From: Akkermansiaceae bacterium
Lineage (GTDB): Bacteria; Verrucomicrobiota; Verrucomicrobiia; Verrucomicrobiales; Akkermansiaceae
Assembly: GCA_903888515.1 (NCBI GenBank)
Contig: CAISTY010000060.1
Span: 17,152-81,151, forward strand
Length of the DNA stretch: 64,000 nt
Direction of reading: 5' to 3'
Shown: positions 8,846-17,343 of the stretch, piece by piece
Layout: the number at the start of each line of letters is the position of its first letter
How positions within the stretch are numbered: the first letter of the stretch is position 1
The notes under the pieces: generated by a model
The model's input: the letters and a program-made list of their open reading frames with translations, nothing else
Databases searched by the model: none
What the model was told of the DNA's origin: nothing
Made by a program: the position numbers and the translations under genes

Positions 8846-9955
8846 TTAATGGGTCATCGGGCTTTCGCCGGAGGCATCGCCGAGGTGGCTGAGCGAGGCG
8901 GGCAGGAAGCGCTTGAAGCGGGTTTTGTCGATGGATTTCATATATGCCTCTTCGGCGGAGATCATGCCGCTGCGGAGTTTCGTCCAGATTGATTCGTCCA
9001 TGAACTGCATGCCTTCGCTCTTGCCGCCGGTGATGACGTCGTAGAGTTTCTGTGTGGCGCCTTCGCGGATGATGGCGCAGACTGCGGGGGTGGCGAACAT
9101 GATTTCGTGGACGGCAGTGCGACCGGGTTTGTCGACACGTTTGCAGAGGAGTTGTGCGACCACGCCGCGGAGCGAGGCGGCGAGCATGGTGCGGACCTGG
9201 GACTGCTGGTCGGACGGGAAGACGTCGATGATGCGGTCGACGGTTTTGCGTGCGTTGTTGGTATGCAGGGTGCCGAAGACGAGCAGGCCGGTTTCCGCGG
9301 CGGTGAGGGCGAGCGAGATGGTTTCGAGGTCGCGCATTTCGCCGACGAGCACAATGTCCGAGTCCTCGCGCAGGGCGGCGCGCAGGCCATCGGCGAACGA
9401 GGGTGTTTGGATGGGCACCTCGCGCTGGGTGATGATAGATCGTTTGTTGCTGTGGACGAACTCGATGGGTTCCTCGACGGTGATGATATGGCGGTTGAAG
9501 TTGATATTGATATAATCCAGCAGGGCGGCGAGGGTGGTGGATTTGCCGGAGCCGGTGGGGCCGGTGACGAGCACCAGGCCGGAGCGCATGTGGCCGAATT
9601 GTTTGACCACCTCCGGCACGCCGAGGGATTCGAGCGAGGCGATTTCGGTGGGGATCAGGCGGAACACTGCGGCGAGGCCGTACTGTTGTTTGAGGTAATT
9701 GCAACGGAAGCGCGAGTCCACGTCCATTTCGTAGGCGAAGTCGAGATCGCCGGTATGCAGATAGTTTTCAAACGCCTTGGGATCGCAGATTTCACGCAGC
9801 AGGGCTCTGAAACTTTCGCCTTCGAGGATCTTTTGTTCGGGGATGGCGCAGACTGTTCCGTGGACGCGGATTTTCGGCGGTTGGCCTTCGGATAGATGAA
9901 GGTCCGATCCCTTTTGGGAGATCAGGTAGCGGAATAAACTATCGATGCGGGCCAT
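8846..9955 (-). CDS. pilT: Type IV pilus retraction ATPase PilT
   Basis: A 369-residue hexameric ATPase of the PilT/GspE family that powers pilus retraction at the inner membrane. The start MARIDSLFRYLISQKGSDLHLSEG matches the PilT N-terminal domain. Walker A is GPTGSGKSTT at about residue 130, the Asp box and Walker B appear as DSDIVLVGEMRDLETI, and the His box as GTLHTNNA. The C-terminal regions EIMFATPAVCAIIREG and MDESIW are as in PilT. A second PilT-family gene lies directly upstream (10082-11164), an arrangement like pilT-pilU. No pilin or other pil assembly gene is nearby, except a distant prepilin-like gene at 56223. Confidence 0.92.
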   Translation of the reverse strand: MARIDSLFRYLISQKGSDLHLSEGQPPKIRVHGTVCAIPEQKILEGESFRALLREICDPKAFENYLHTGDLDFAYEMDVDSRFRCNYLKQQYGLAAVFRLIPTEIASLESLGVPEVVKQFGHMRSGLVLVTGPTGSGKSTTLAALLDYININFNRHIITVEEPIEFVHSNKRSIITQREVPIQTPSFADGLRAALREDSDIVLVGEMRDLETISLALTAAETGLLVFGTLHTNNARKTVDRIIDVFPSDQQSQVRTMLAASLRGVVAQLLCKRVDKPGRTAVHEIMFATPAVCAIIREGATQKLYDVITGGKSEGMQFMDESIWTKLRSGMISAEEAYMKSIDKTRFKRFLPASLSHLGDASGESPMTH

Positions 9956-9961
9956 GGGTGA

Positions 9962-9998
9962 GAAATACTAAATACTAAATACTAAATTCTAAATTCCA
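9962..9998. repeat. Short AT-rich tandem repeat between the two pilT genes
   Basis: The sequence runs through repeated ACTAAAT and TCTAAAT units (three near-perfect, then two degenerate), in a 126-base gap between the two ATPase genes. A related GCTTAATGCTTAAAG stretch follows at about 10050. Such wordy AT repeats are one of several low-complexity classes in this window. No hairpin or promoter is evident. Confidence 0.6.
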
Positions 9999-10081
9999 AA
10001 CAGAGAGGAAGATGGCGCTGCGAATTTCTTTTCTTTGGTTTGGAATTCAGTGCTTAATGCTTAAAGCGTGGGGTTTCACAT

Positions 10082-11164
10082 TCAGGATTTGAGGAAGTCC
10101 GTCATTTGGGTTTTGTCATCGGCGCGGTAGAGCACTTCGTCGCGCGAGATGATACCTTCCACATAGAGGCGGCGCAACGATTCGTCCATGGTGATCATGC
10201 CGACGTTTTTGCCGGTTTGCATGATACCCGGGAGCATGAAGGTTTTGCCTTCCCGGATGCAGTGGGCGACGGCGGGCGTGTTGACGAGGAATTCGAGGGC
10301 GAGCACCCGGCCGGTGCCATTGGCGCGAGGCACGAGTTGTTGGGAGAGGATTCCGCGCAGCGACTCGGAAACCATGACGCGGATTTGGTCGCGTTGGTCG
10401 GTGGGAAACACGTCGAGCACCCGATCCAGGGTTCGCGGGGCGTTGCCGGTGTGGAGGGTTCCCAGCACCAGGTGACCGGTTTCCGCGGCTGTTAGGGCGA
10501 GTTGGATGGTTTCCAGGTCGCGCATTTCACCGACCATGATGACGTCGGGGTCTTCGCGCAAGGCGCCACGCAGGGCTTTGCCGAAGGATTCGGTATGGGT
10601 ATGGACTTCGCGTTGGTTGACGTGGCAGCCTTTGGATTCGAACACATATTCGATGGGATCCTCAAGGGTGAGGATATGGTCCTCGCGGTCACGGTTGATG
10701 AAATCCACGAGAGCGGCGAGGGTGGTGGATTTTCCCGAACCCACGGAACCGGTTACGAGCACCAGGCCGTTCTGATAGCGGGTAAGCGGGAGGATGTGTT
10801 CTAACGGCAGGCCGATGTCCTCGATGGAGCGGATTTGGGTGTTGATGATACGGAAGGCCATGTCATAGCCGAGACGTTGTTTGACGACGGACGCACGGTA
10901 GCGGCCGTGGACATTGGAGTAGGCGAAATCGATGTCGCCTTTTTTCTGGAGGCGGTCCCACTCGGGGTCGCCGAGGAACGAGCGGGCGAGGCGTTCGGTG
11001 TCTGTGGGTGTGAGAGGCGGGTGGTCGTTCCAAATCGGCGCGAGGGTGCCGAAGCGTCTCCAGGCGGGTGGGAAAGCGGTCGGCAGGTGGAGATCGGAGC
11101 ATTCGTACTCGCGTCCGAGTTGGAGGTATTGATCGACGTGGTCCAGAACCTGATGTGCTGACAT
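10082..11164 (-). CDS. Second PilT-family ATPase (PilT/PilU-like)
   Basis: A 360-residue paralogue of the neighbouring PilT, probably an accessory retraction ATPase (PilU-like). Walker A reads GSVGSGKSTT, Walker B lies in PDVIMVGEMRDLETI, and the His box is GTLHTGNAPRTLDR. The N-terminal third (MSAHQVLDHVDQYLQLGREY, CSDLHLPTAFPPAWRR) diverges clearly from the downstream copy. The C-terminus ends MTDFLKS and lacks the extended acidic tail of Pseudomonas PilU, so calling it PilU would be too firm. It precedes pilT by 126 bases on the same strand and follows the 133-residue gene at 11174 by nine bases, so these may be co-transcribed. Confidence 0.88.
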   Translation of the reverse strand: MSAHQVLDHVDQYLQLGREYECSDLHLPTAFPPAWRRFGTLAPIWNDHPPLTPTDTERLARSFLGDPEWDRLQKKGDIDFAYSNVHGRYRASVVKQRLGYDMAFRIINTQIRSIEDIGLPLEHILPLTRYQNGLVLVTGSVGSGKSTTLAALVDFINRDREDHILTLEDPIEYVFESKGCHVNQREVHTHTESFGKALRGALREDPDVIMVGEMRDLETIQLALTAAETGHLVLGTLHTGNAPRTLDRVLDVFPTDQRDQIRVMVSESLRGILSQQLVPRANGTGRVLALEFLVNTPAVAHCIREGKTFMLPGIMQTGKNVGMITMDESLRRLYVEGIISRDEVLYRADDKTQMTDFLKS

Positions 11165-11173
11165 GATGCGGGT

Positions 11174-11575
11174 TTAGCTGGATTTGGGAATTCGGGCGGG
11201 GCGGGATGGGATGCGGTTGTCCTGTACAGCGCAGGCGAGTCGTTCGATCATCCAGCGTTTGAAATGATTGGCCAGCCAGATTTTCACCATCGGGCGGGCG
11301 GCGGACCAAGTGATATCCAGCAGGGTGGCGGGGAAGCGGCGGCGTTTTTTCGCCTGCGGATTCTTGCGGCGGAACAAGCAGCTTGCGAGGAAGCCCGAAG
11401 CGAGCGAACCCAAGCCCCAGGCGGCCGGATGATGTTCCAGGGATGAACGGATCCGGGACGGGATGTCGAGGCGGCTGCGGAGGGCCGTGACCTCCTGCCC
11501 GAGACATGAGCGAGCCACCGACCCAAGGTCGATCAGACGTTGGATTTCCGGGTTTTCTTGAGGTTTTCGATCCAT
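11174..11575 (-). CDS. Small basic hypothetical protein (YqjK-like position)
   Basis: A 133-residue protein of unknown function. It has a weakly hydrophobic middle (AAWGLGSLASGFLASCLF, about residues 51-68), then a basic cluster RRKNPQAKKRRR and a second amphipathic half. It overlaps the end of the upstream YqjE-like gene by 43 bases. Its place as the last of three small envelope genes after YqjD-like and YqjE-like proteins matches that of YqjK in the enterobacterial yqjCDEK group, but the sequence itself is not diagnostic. It could equally be an unrelated membrane-associated protein. Confidence 0.6.
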   Translation of the reverse strand: MDRKPQENPEIQRLIDLGSVARSCLGQEVTALRSRLDIPSRIRSSLEHHPAAWGLGSLASGFLASCLFRRKNPQAKKRRRFPATLLDITWSAARPMVKIWLANHFKRWMIERLACAVQDNRIPSRPARIPKSS

Positions 11576-11979
11576 TCGCGGTCTTTTTTGAATTCAGCAC
11601 GGGTGACGGGAAAAGCGGGCGCAGCCGGGGATTTCGCGGCCCGCGCGAGTCCCATGGCGGCCACCAGATGGAGGATGCCGACGCCGATGGCCAGCCAATA
11701 CCATGGCCAGCCTGTGGCATGGGCAATGCCCGCGATCACACCGGCCAGCAGCAGCATCCACATGAAACACGCACACACCAGAGCCATCAGGACCAAGAGC
11801 AAGCGGCGTGCTCCCACATGGGCGGCCTCTTGGAATTCCAATGCGATCAACGCGAGGCGTGACGCGATCAACGCGAGCAGTGCTTCCTGCCAATTCGCGG
11901 GCAGCTTGGTTTCCCAAAACCGTTCCTTGCCGGGTGTTTCCATTACGGGAGTGGTTGCGATGTCTGATGCGGGCTTCAT
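11533..11979 (-). CDS. YqjE/phage-holin-family (DUF1469-like) inner-membrane protein
   Basis: A 148-residue protein with two closely spaced membrane helices (about residues 60-85, ending in FMWMLLLAGVIAGIAHA, and 90-108, WYWLAIGVGILHLVAAMG) preceded by an amphipathic helix (ALLALIASRLALIALEFQEAA). This layout, with a charged Lys/Arg tail (FKKDREWIENLKKTRK), is typical of the YqjE/putative actinobacterial holin-X family. The role is unknown; it is usually found beside YqjD-type proteins, as here. It starts at an ATG at 11977-11979, 69 bases downstream of the YqjD-like stop. Confidence 0.75.
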   Translation of the reverse strand: MKPASDIATTPVMETPGKERFWETKLPANWQEALLALIASRLALIALEFQEAAHVGARRLLLVLMALVCACFMWMLLLAGVIAGIAHATGWPWYWLAIGVGILHLVAAMGLARAAKSPAAPAFPVTRAEFKKDREWIENLKKTRKSNV

Positions 11980-12048
11980 GCTGCGCCAAACATCCGCGCC
12001 TAACTGATGTTAGATTCCGTTTGACGGGATGCTTGCCCGGGGTGGTAT

Positions 12049-12456
12049 CTAACGGCGCACAATGAGGCCGATGAGGAAACCGAGTGCCAGGGCGCTGACG
12101 ACGCACTGGGTCGGGTTTTGGCGGATGTAATCCTCGGCAGTCACGTGCAATTCCCGGGCTTTCACACGGGTATCCTCCCATTGATCGGATGCGACTTCCT
12201 TGAGGTGTTGGGCCTTTTCGGTTGTGGCCGTCTTGAGAGCGCTGGCCTTGACTGTGGCACTGTCACGAAAATGTTGAGCGGATTCGACGGCGCGTTCTTT
12301 CAAGGCGCTGGCTTTGGTTTCGGCGGATTGGACGAGTTCACGGGCTTTTTCGCCAGCGGCGGCGCGAAGGTCGTTGGCGGCCTGGGAGATCGAGGGCATG
12401 GGGGAGCAACCGATTTCGGGATCGGGACTTTCGGGGGTGGGAAGTGGATTGGACAT
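12049..12456 (-). CDS. YqjD/ElaB/DUF883-like membrane-anchored helical protein
   Basis: A 135-residue protein made of one long Ala/Lys/Glu-rich helix (about residues 24-110, with words such as ETKASALKERAVESAQ) and a C-terminal membrane segment (NPTQCVVSALALGFLIGLIVRR). The helix plus C-terminal anchor and the YIRQNP motif just before the membrane segment are hallmarks of the YqjD/ElaB family. In E. coli these proteins bind ribosomes at the inner membrane in stationary phase. It is the first of three small envelope genes on this strand, followed by YqjE-like and YqjK-position genes. Confidence 0.82.
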   Translation of the reverse strand: MSNPLPTPESPDPEIGCSPMPSISQAANDLRAAAGEKARELVQSAETKASALKERAVESAQHFRDSATVKASALKTATTEKAQHLKEVASDQWEDTRVKARELHVTAEDYIRQNPTQCVVSALALGFLIGLIVRR

Positions 12457-12557
12457 GGCTTGATTTTGAGTTGGGACAAACCCTCATGGCTTGTCCTTGT
12501 GCGCAATAAGTCGCACTTTCCAGCGCGGGTTGCAAGGCGCGACTTGCAAAATGCGCA

Positions 12558-15038
12558 TCATTCTTTTGGGGTGACGATTTTGGCTTTGGGTGCCGGGACC
12601 AGGAGTTCGTGCTGTTCCGGGGGTGGCGTGGTGAACATGGCATTTTCCCACTTGGGATTTTTCAAGGGACCCGTGCCGCGGAACTGGAACATGCCGTAGA
12701 ACGGTCGTAGTGGCAGGGTGATCAAGCCGAGCAAGCCACGGGCGTTCATGCGCATGGTCATGTCGAAGGTGCGTTCCTGCAAATTAACCGCGCCATCGCC
12801 CGTGAAGGTCAGGGAGGTGGAGCTGGTTCGGAAATCCCTGGTGCTGAGCGTGCCCTCCTTGATCTTGAAAGTGCAGAACGCGCTATTGGCACGCTCGAAG
12901 CCGATGCTGCGGTCATTCAGCACCCCGCTGACCAAGGGGCTGAGCGGGCCAAAGATGGGGACGGCAAACAATTCCGTTTTTTCCACCGCGAACAACCCCT
13001 CGCCGGCCATCGTTTCCACCCGTGCGTCCCTGAGGGAGAAATTGAGTCGTCCGGTGATGTTGCCGCCGCCCTTCATTTGGAAACCATAAGTGGATGCCAG
13101 CGCGGGAATCGTGAGCCGGGTCCAGCTCAACTCACCCTCAAGCAGTCCACCGCCACGGCGGTCGAAACGCGCCACGACGGGACCGTCGAACGCGCTGAGT
13201 TTCAAGTCATCGACCGTCACGTGCTTCCCGCGGACTGTGACTTTTCCGTTAGGTTTGTCCAAGGTGAGGTTTTCTCCGAGAAACCGATAGTCCGCGGCGG
13301 CGTCGGTGTTGAAGGAAATATTCAGTGCCGTGCGGCCCTGCGGGGTGACGTCCACCACGCCGGAGCCTTTGATTTCCGGGGGGCGGTGGAAGCGGTAAAC
13401 TTCGAGCGAATCAGCCACTTTCGGCGCAAACAGGCGGACCATGGGGGCAGCCCAGATGGCGCCTGCGACGTTTTCCACCTCGACGAGATGGCTGGGTTCG
13501 TCATAACGGACGCGGCCGACCTTGACGGTGCCCTGTTTGGGGCCGTTGAAGGCATCACGCAGGGCATAGTTCTGATAGTTGAAGACCACGGTGCCGTCGA
13601 AGAAATCGAGTTCTTGAGGGCTGAGTGAGAGACGGCACTCGGCGGAATTCACGGGCACGCCCTTGTAGTTGACGTTTTGGACTTTGGCGTCGCCGACAAA
13701 AGCCCAGGAATCAGGGACATCGGCATCGAAGCCACCTTCGAGCGTGACTTTGGCTTCGGCCCCCTTTCGTTCGCTGAAATCATTGAGTACTTGCTCCAGT
13801 GGCTCGCCGATGAAAAACGGACGGTAAACCGGAATCGGCAGGTTGGTGTCGAGAGCCAGACGGATCAGCGGCCATTGGATCATGGCCTTGCCACGGATCT
13901 CCCCGTTCGGACGGGTCAAGCGCACATCTCTCAAAAACAGATCATTGTCCCGCCATGAAAACGCACTCTGCACGGTATCGAATCGGGTTCCCCGGATGCT
14001 AACGGAATCGCAACGGGCCTGGCCGGTCATGTGGATTTGCAGGTTGTTGTGTTCATCCAAGCGGAACTCACCTGCCGCCTCGAGTGTTTGACTGCCGCCC
14101 ATGACCACATCACGCAGCGTTGGCAATCCCAGCCATGCATCGAGCAAGCCGGGGATTTCCAGTGACGAGTGCACATCGAAGCGGCCTTCGCGAGCGCCGA
14201 TGTCATAGTCAAGGTGTCCATCCAATGTTCCGCGCGAGTCTGTGGCGTGCAGCGAGGTGATGGTGATCAAGTCGCCCGTGATCTCGGCTTGCGCCTCCAC
14301 CGCATCGAGCCAATGCTGGTTTTTTCCGACCCCCTTGGCATGCAGCGTCAGCTTGGACTTGAGTGCCGTGCGTTCGTTTGCGTCGCTTTCAATGGCGACC
14401 CGGAGTTGCGGTGGGTGCCCGGCGTCGAATTGCCATTGATTGAGTTCCCGGATTACGCGAACGAGCAGTTCGCGGCGTTTTTCCATGTACAAAGTGTCGG
14501 GTGCTTGGCCCGCTTTGGGTTGATAGCCGACGAGGCGTGCGTTGATGTGGATTTCGATGCCGGCGATGCGGCCGCTGGCGTTGCGGATTTCGATCCGTTG
14601 ATCGCCAGGCATGAGCAGGGTCCCATTGACGTCGGTGATTTCCAACGTCGTGGATGTGGGCTTGTCCTGGCCAAGTGGCAGAATGAGTTGTGCGTCCTTG
14701 AGTTCGATTTTGGTGAGGTGGATGATGCCCCGGGCGAGTTTGGTTTTATCGAAATTGAGGATCACACTCACCAACCGGGAGATTTCATGGTGATGCTCCG
14801 GATCGGAAAATATCCGCACGTCGGTGGCGGTCACGCCGCGCAACGGGCGATAGCTCAATCTGCCGATTTTGACATGGGTGCCCTGTTTGCTGATTTCCCG
14901 TTCAATGGCAGCTCGCCATGATTCCGGCAGGCCCGTGTGGTTGGCCCACCAGAGGATCCCGAGTCCCGTCAAGACCGCCGAAACGATCATCAGGAACGCG
15001 AAAGAGCGGAGGTTCCGGGTGAGGTGCAGATAGTGCAT
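12558..15038 (-). CDS. AsmA-like / TamB-superfamily envelope protein
   Basis: An 826-residue protein anchored by one N-terminal membrane helix (FLMIVSAVLTGLGILWWA) with a long beta-rich body outside the cytoplasm. The end of the protein, with INLKEGTL-like words, ERTFDMTMRMNARGLLGLI and FQFRGTGPLKNPKWE, is the AsmA-like C-terminal region seen in proteins thought to move lipids between the two membranes. I chose the ATG at 15036-15038 because it puts the membrane helix at residues 10-32; the frame remains open to 15509, but that part runs antisense through the fucosidase gene. It is divergent from the fucosidase with 174 bases between starts. Confidence 0.75.
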   Translation of the reverse strand: MHYLHLTRNLRSFAFLMIVSAVLTGLGILWWANHTGLPESWRAAIEREISKQGTHVKIGRLSYRPLRGVTATDVRIFSDPEHHHEISRLVSVILNFDKTKLARGIIHLTKIELKDAQLILPLGQDKPTSTTLEITDVNGTLLMPGDQRIEIRNASGRIAGIEIHINARLVGYQPKAGQAPDTLYMEKRRELLVRVIRELNQWQFDAGHPPQLRVAIESDANERTALKSKLTLHAKGVGKNQHWLDAVEAQAEITGDLITITSLHATDSRGTLDGHLDYDIGAREGRFDVHSSLEIPGLLDAWLGLPTLRDVVMGGSQTLEAAGEFRLDEHNNLQIHMTGQARCDSVSIRGTRFDTVQSAFSWRDNDLFLRDVRLTRPNGEIRGKAMIQWPLIRLALDTNLPIPVYRPFFIGEPLEQVLNDFSERKGAEAKVTLEGGFDADVPDSWAFVGDAKVQNVNYKGVPVNSAECRLSLSPQELDFFDGTVVFNYQNYALRDAFNGPKQGTVKVGRVRYDEPSHLVEVENVAGAIWAAPMVRLFAPKVADSLEVYRFHRPPEIKGSGVVDVTPQGRTALNISFNTDAAADYRFLGENLTLDKPNGKVTVRGKHVTVDDLKLSAFDGPVVARFDRRGGGLLEGELSWTRLTIPALASTYGFQMKGGGNITGRLNFSLRDARVETMAGEGLFAVEKTELFAVPIFGPLSPLVSGVLNDRSIGFERANSAFCTFKIKEGTLSTRDFRTSSTSLTFTGDGAVNLQERTFDMTMRMNARGLLGLITLPLRPFYGMFQFRGTGPLKNPKWENAMFTTPPPEQHELLVPAPKAKIVTPKE

Positions 15039-15212
15039 GGGGCGTTGCAGGAAGTTTAGTCCATGCTGGACTGGGCGCAAGCCTTGGGAATGTGGAACCC
15101 CGGCATTTGACTTGTTAGATCGTCGCCTCGGAACGGACGGAAGCTGCCAGATGTCCGCGACGGCGTGCAAGAATACGCCTCGGACCACGTAAGTAGAGGA
15201 ACGCAAATCAAC

Positions 15213-16259
15213 ATGAAAAAACGCATTGCAACCTGTCTGATGTTGGCAGTCATGAACACCGCTTGTCCTGCCGCTCCTGAAATCAATCAAACCAAGCTCC
15301 CCGACGAGGTCCGTGCCGGACAGATCCGGGACATGAAGTGGGGCATGTTCATCTGCTGGTCGTTCAGCACGTTCTACGGCCAGGAATGGACGCCGACCCG
15401 CGACAAGGACGCGGCTTTTTTCAAAGCCACCGGCTGCGACACCGACCAGTGGTGTCAAACGGCCAGGGATGCCGGCATGGGCTACATCCTGTTCCTTACC
15501 AAACATCACGATGGCTTCTGTCTGTGGGATACCAAGACCACGGAGAAAAAAGTGACCAACAGTCCGCTCGGTATCGACGTGCTGGCCAAGCTCCGCAAGT
15601 CTTGTGACAAATTCGGGATCAAGCTGGCGTTTTACTTCTCCGAGGGCGACTGGAACTGGCCGGGCGCGGTGGATGGCAAAGGCGGCAGCTCCGGTGGCGG
15701 CAGCAATCCCGAACTCAAGAAGGCCCAGCTCAAGGAACTTCTAACGGGCTACGGCCCCGTCGAATTCTGGTGGATGGACCATGCGGTTGGCACCGGCGGG
15801 CTGTCCCACCAGGAGACGATTGATTGGATGCACAAGTTCCAACCCAACACCTTCGTCGGATTCAACCACGGGGAACCGGCGGGGCGACTCTGCCTGCGGG
15901 AAATGGGCAAGCCCGGCAAACTCGGCGACAAAAACGCGTCCCATTACAACAAGGACGCCGAGGGCTCGTTCAAGGGCTATCAACTCGCCGAGTTTACCTA
16001 TCCCATCCTGCCCGGCCACAAGGGCGGCGCGATGTGGTTCTACTCGCTGCCCATACACGACAACCTCTGCCATCCGGCGGACAAGCTGTTCAAGGACTAT
16101 CAGGGTGCGCTGCAATACGGCAACATCTTCTCGATCGACGTCGGCCCGAACTATCAGGGGAAACTCCGTGACATCGATGTCAAGACCCTCAAACAAGTGG
16201 GTGAGATGATCAGGGCGGGCGCTGCGGCCCAACCCGGCATCCCGCCCGCCACGAAATAG
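15213..16259 (+). CDS. GH29 alpha-L-fucosidase, exported
   Basis: A 348-residue glycoside hydrolase family 29 enzyme that releases L-fucose from host or algal glycans. It starts at the ATG at 15213, with AGAGGA about 12 bases upstream, and a signal peptide MKKRIATCLMLAVMNTACPA. The catalytic domain shows WGMFICWSFSTF, LTKHHDGFCLWDT (conserved HHDGF) and FWWMDHAVG; D189 in the last is the expected nucleophile. The general acid/base is not assignable by eye. At this length it has only the catalytic barrel and no C-terminal beta-sandwich. Released fucose would suit the microcompartment operon at 44-54 kb, though the two are 28 kb apart. Confidence 0.87.
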   Translation: MKKRIATCLMLAVMNTACPAAPEINQTKLPDEVRAGQIRDMKWGMFICWSFSTFYGQEWTPTRDKDAAFFKATGCDTDQWCQTARDAGMGYILFLTKHHDGFCLWDTKTTEKKVTNSPLGIDVLAKLRKSCDKFGIKLAFYFSEGDWNWPGAVDGKGGSSGGGSNPELKKAQLKELLTGYGPVEFWWMDHAVGTGGLSHQETIDWMHKFQPNTFVGFNHGEPAGRLCLREMGKPGKLGDKNASHYNKDAEGSFKGYQLAEFTYPILPGHKGGAMWFYSLPIHDNLCHPADKLFKDYQGALQYGNIFSIDVGPNYQGKLRDIDVKTLKQVGEMIRAGAAAQPGIPPATK

Positions 16260-16329
16260 GTGACATCCAATAAACCCAAACAGGAAAACCCCGAGCGAAC
16301 TGCCGTCGAGCGCCCGGTTCTCAACCACA

Positions 16330-17118
16330 TGGATGCCACAAAACTCCTCGCCCCGCTGCTCGGTCTTGCCGGGACTTTCTCCATCCATGCGGCAGCCTCC
16401 GCGGATTGGCTGATTGATCCATCTTCGTTCAAAGCGCAGATCCACCAAAACGCGGAACGCCATGAGGTGATTCTGGACAACGGCCTCGTGCGCCGTGTCA
16501 TCCGCCTCGCGCCGAATGCGGCCACCGTTTCATTCGAAAACGTGATGACCGGGGAATCCATCATCCGCGGCGTGCGTCCCGAAGCACGCGTAATGTTAGA
16601 TGGTGTCCGTTATGACATCGGCGGACTGGACGGCCAGCCGGTGCAGAATTTTCTCACAGTTGCAGAGCTTCATGGAGAATACCGGATTGGCCATCCTCGA
16701 ACACGATGGCTCATACCCCGGCGACACCTGCGCCGCGACGAATCACCCGTTTCATCGGGGTTTTGAGGACTCCCAATGGGTGCAATGGAAGGCCATCACC
16801 GACTTCTACAAAAAACATCGCGACGTTCTCAACGCCGACCTCCTCCACCTGCGCCGCGCCGATGGCCGTGATCTGGATTATGTCCTGCACGTCAATCCCG
16901 CCGGCAATGAGAAGGGCTTGCTGATGATCTACAATCCGCTGGAGCAGGATGTCACCAAGACGCTGTGCATCCCGCTCTACTATACCGGCAAGACCACGAC
17001 GGCCTCCCTGCGCGAGCGCGACGGCGCGGCCACGACCTTCAAGCTGGATCGCGAATACCACATCGAACTTCCGGTGAATGTGCCAGCGCAAGGTGTCACG
17101 TGGTTTGTCATCGAATAG
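16330..17118 (+). pseudogene. Internally deleted and frameshifted gene for a large secreted carbohydrate-active-type protein
   Basis: The first part (ATG at 16330, signal peptide around LLAPLLGLAGTFSIHAAASA, then LDNGLVRRVIRLAPNAATVS and VMLDGVRYDIGGLDGQPVQN) is the N-terminus of a protein family that I recall as being several hundred residues longer. From about 16660 a different frame carries what looks like the same family's C-terminus (LAILEHDGSYPGDTCAATNH, GLLMIYNPLEQDVTKTL, ending GVTWFVIE at 17118). So the middle has been lost and the frame shifted, at a breakpoint near 16645-16670. The first frame ends at 16766. The intact relative's function is not known to me with certainty; a glycosidase role is likely from the neighbouring fucosidase. 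Confidence 0.7.
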
Positions 17119-17343
17119 GCCCCCGCCCTTGCTCCAACCCTCCGGTCAGGCCTAACGGATGTCCGAGGAGCCTGCCGCCGAAAAACCGACGGCAAGGATC
17201 ACAATTATGGAAAGTTGTGGTGTATGACTCACTCGAGCACGCCGGCCCAAAAGCACGCGGGATCGGAATTCGATAGAACTGCCTTGGTTGTTAGTGTTCG
17301 TCCTCCGCCCCCGGAAGAACCCGCCCCGCCGCCCCCCCCGCAT

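Noticed and set aside
15039..15509. A longer N-terminus for the AsmA-like protein
   Set aside because: The extension is antisense to the fucosidase coding sequence, and the internal ATG puts the membrane anchor at the start as expected.
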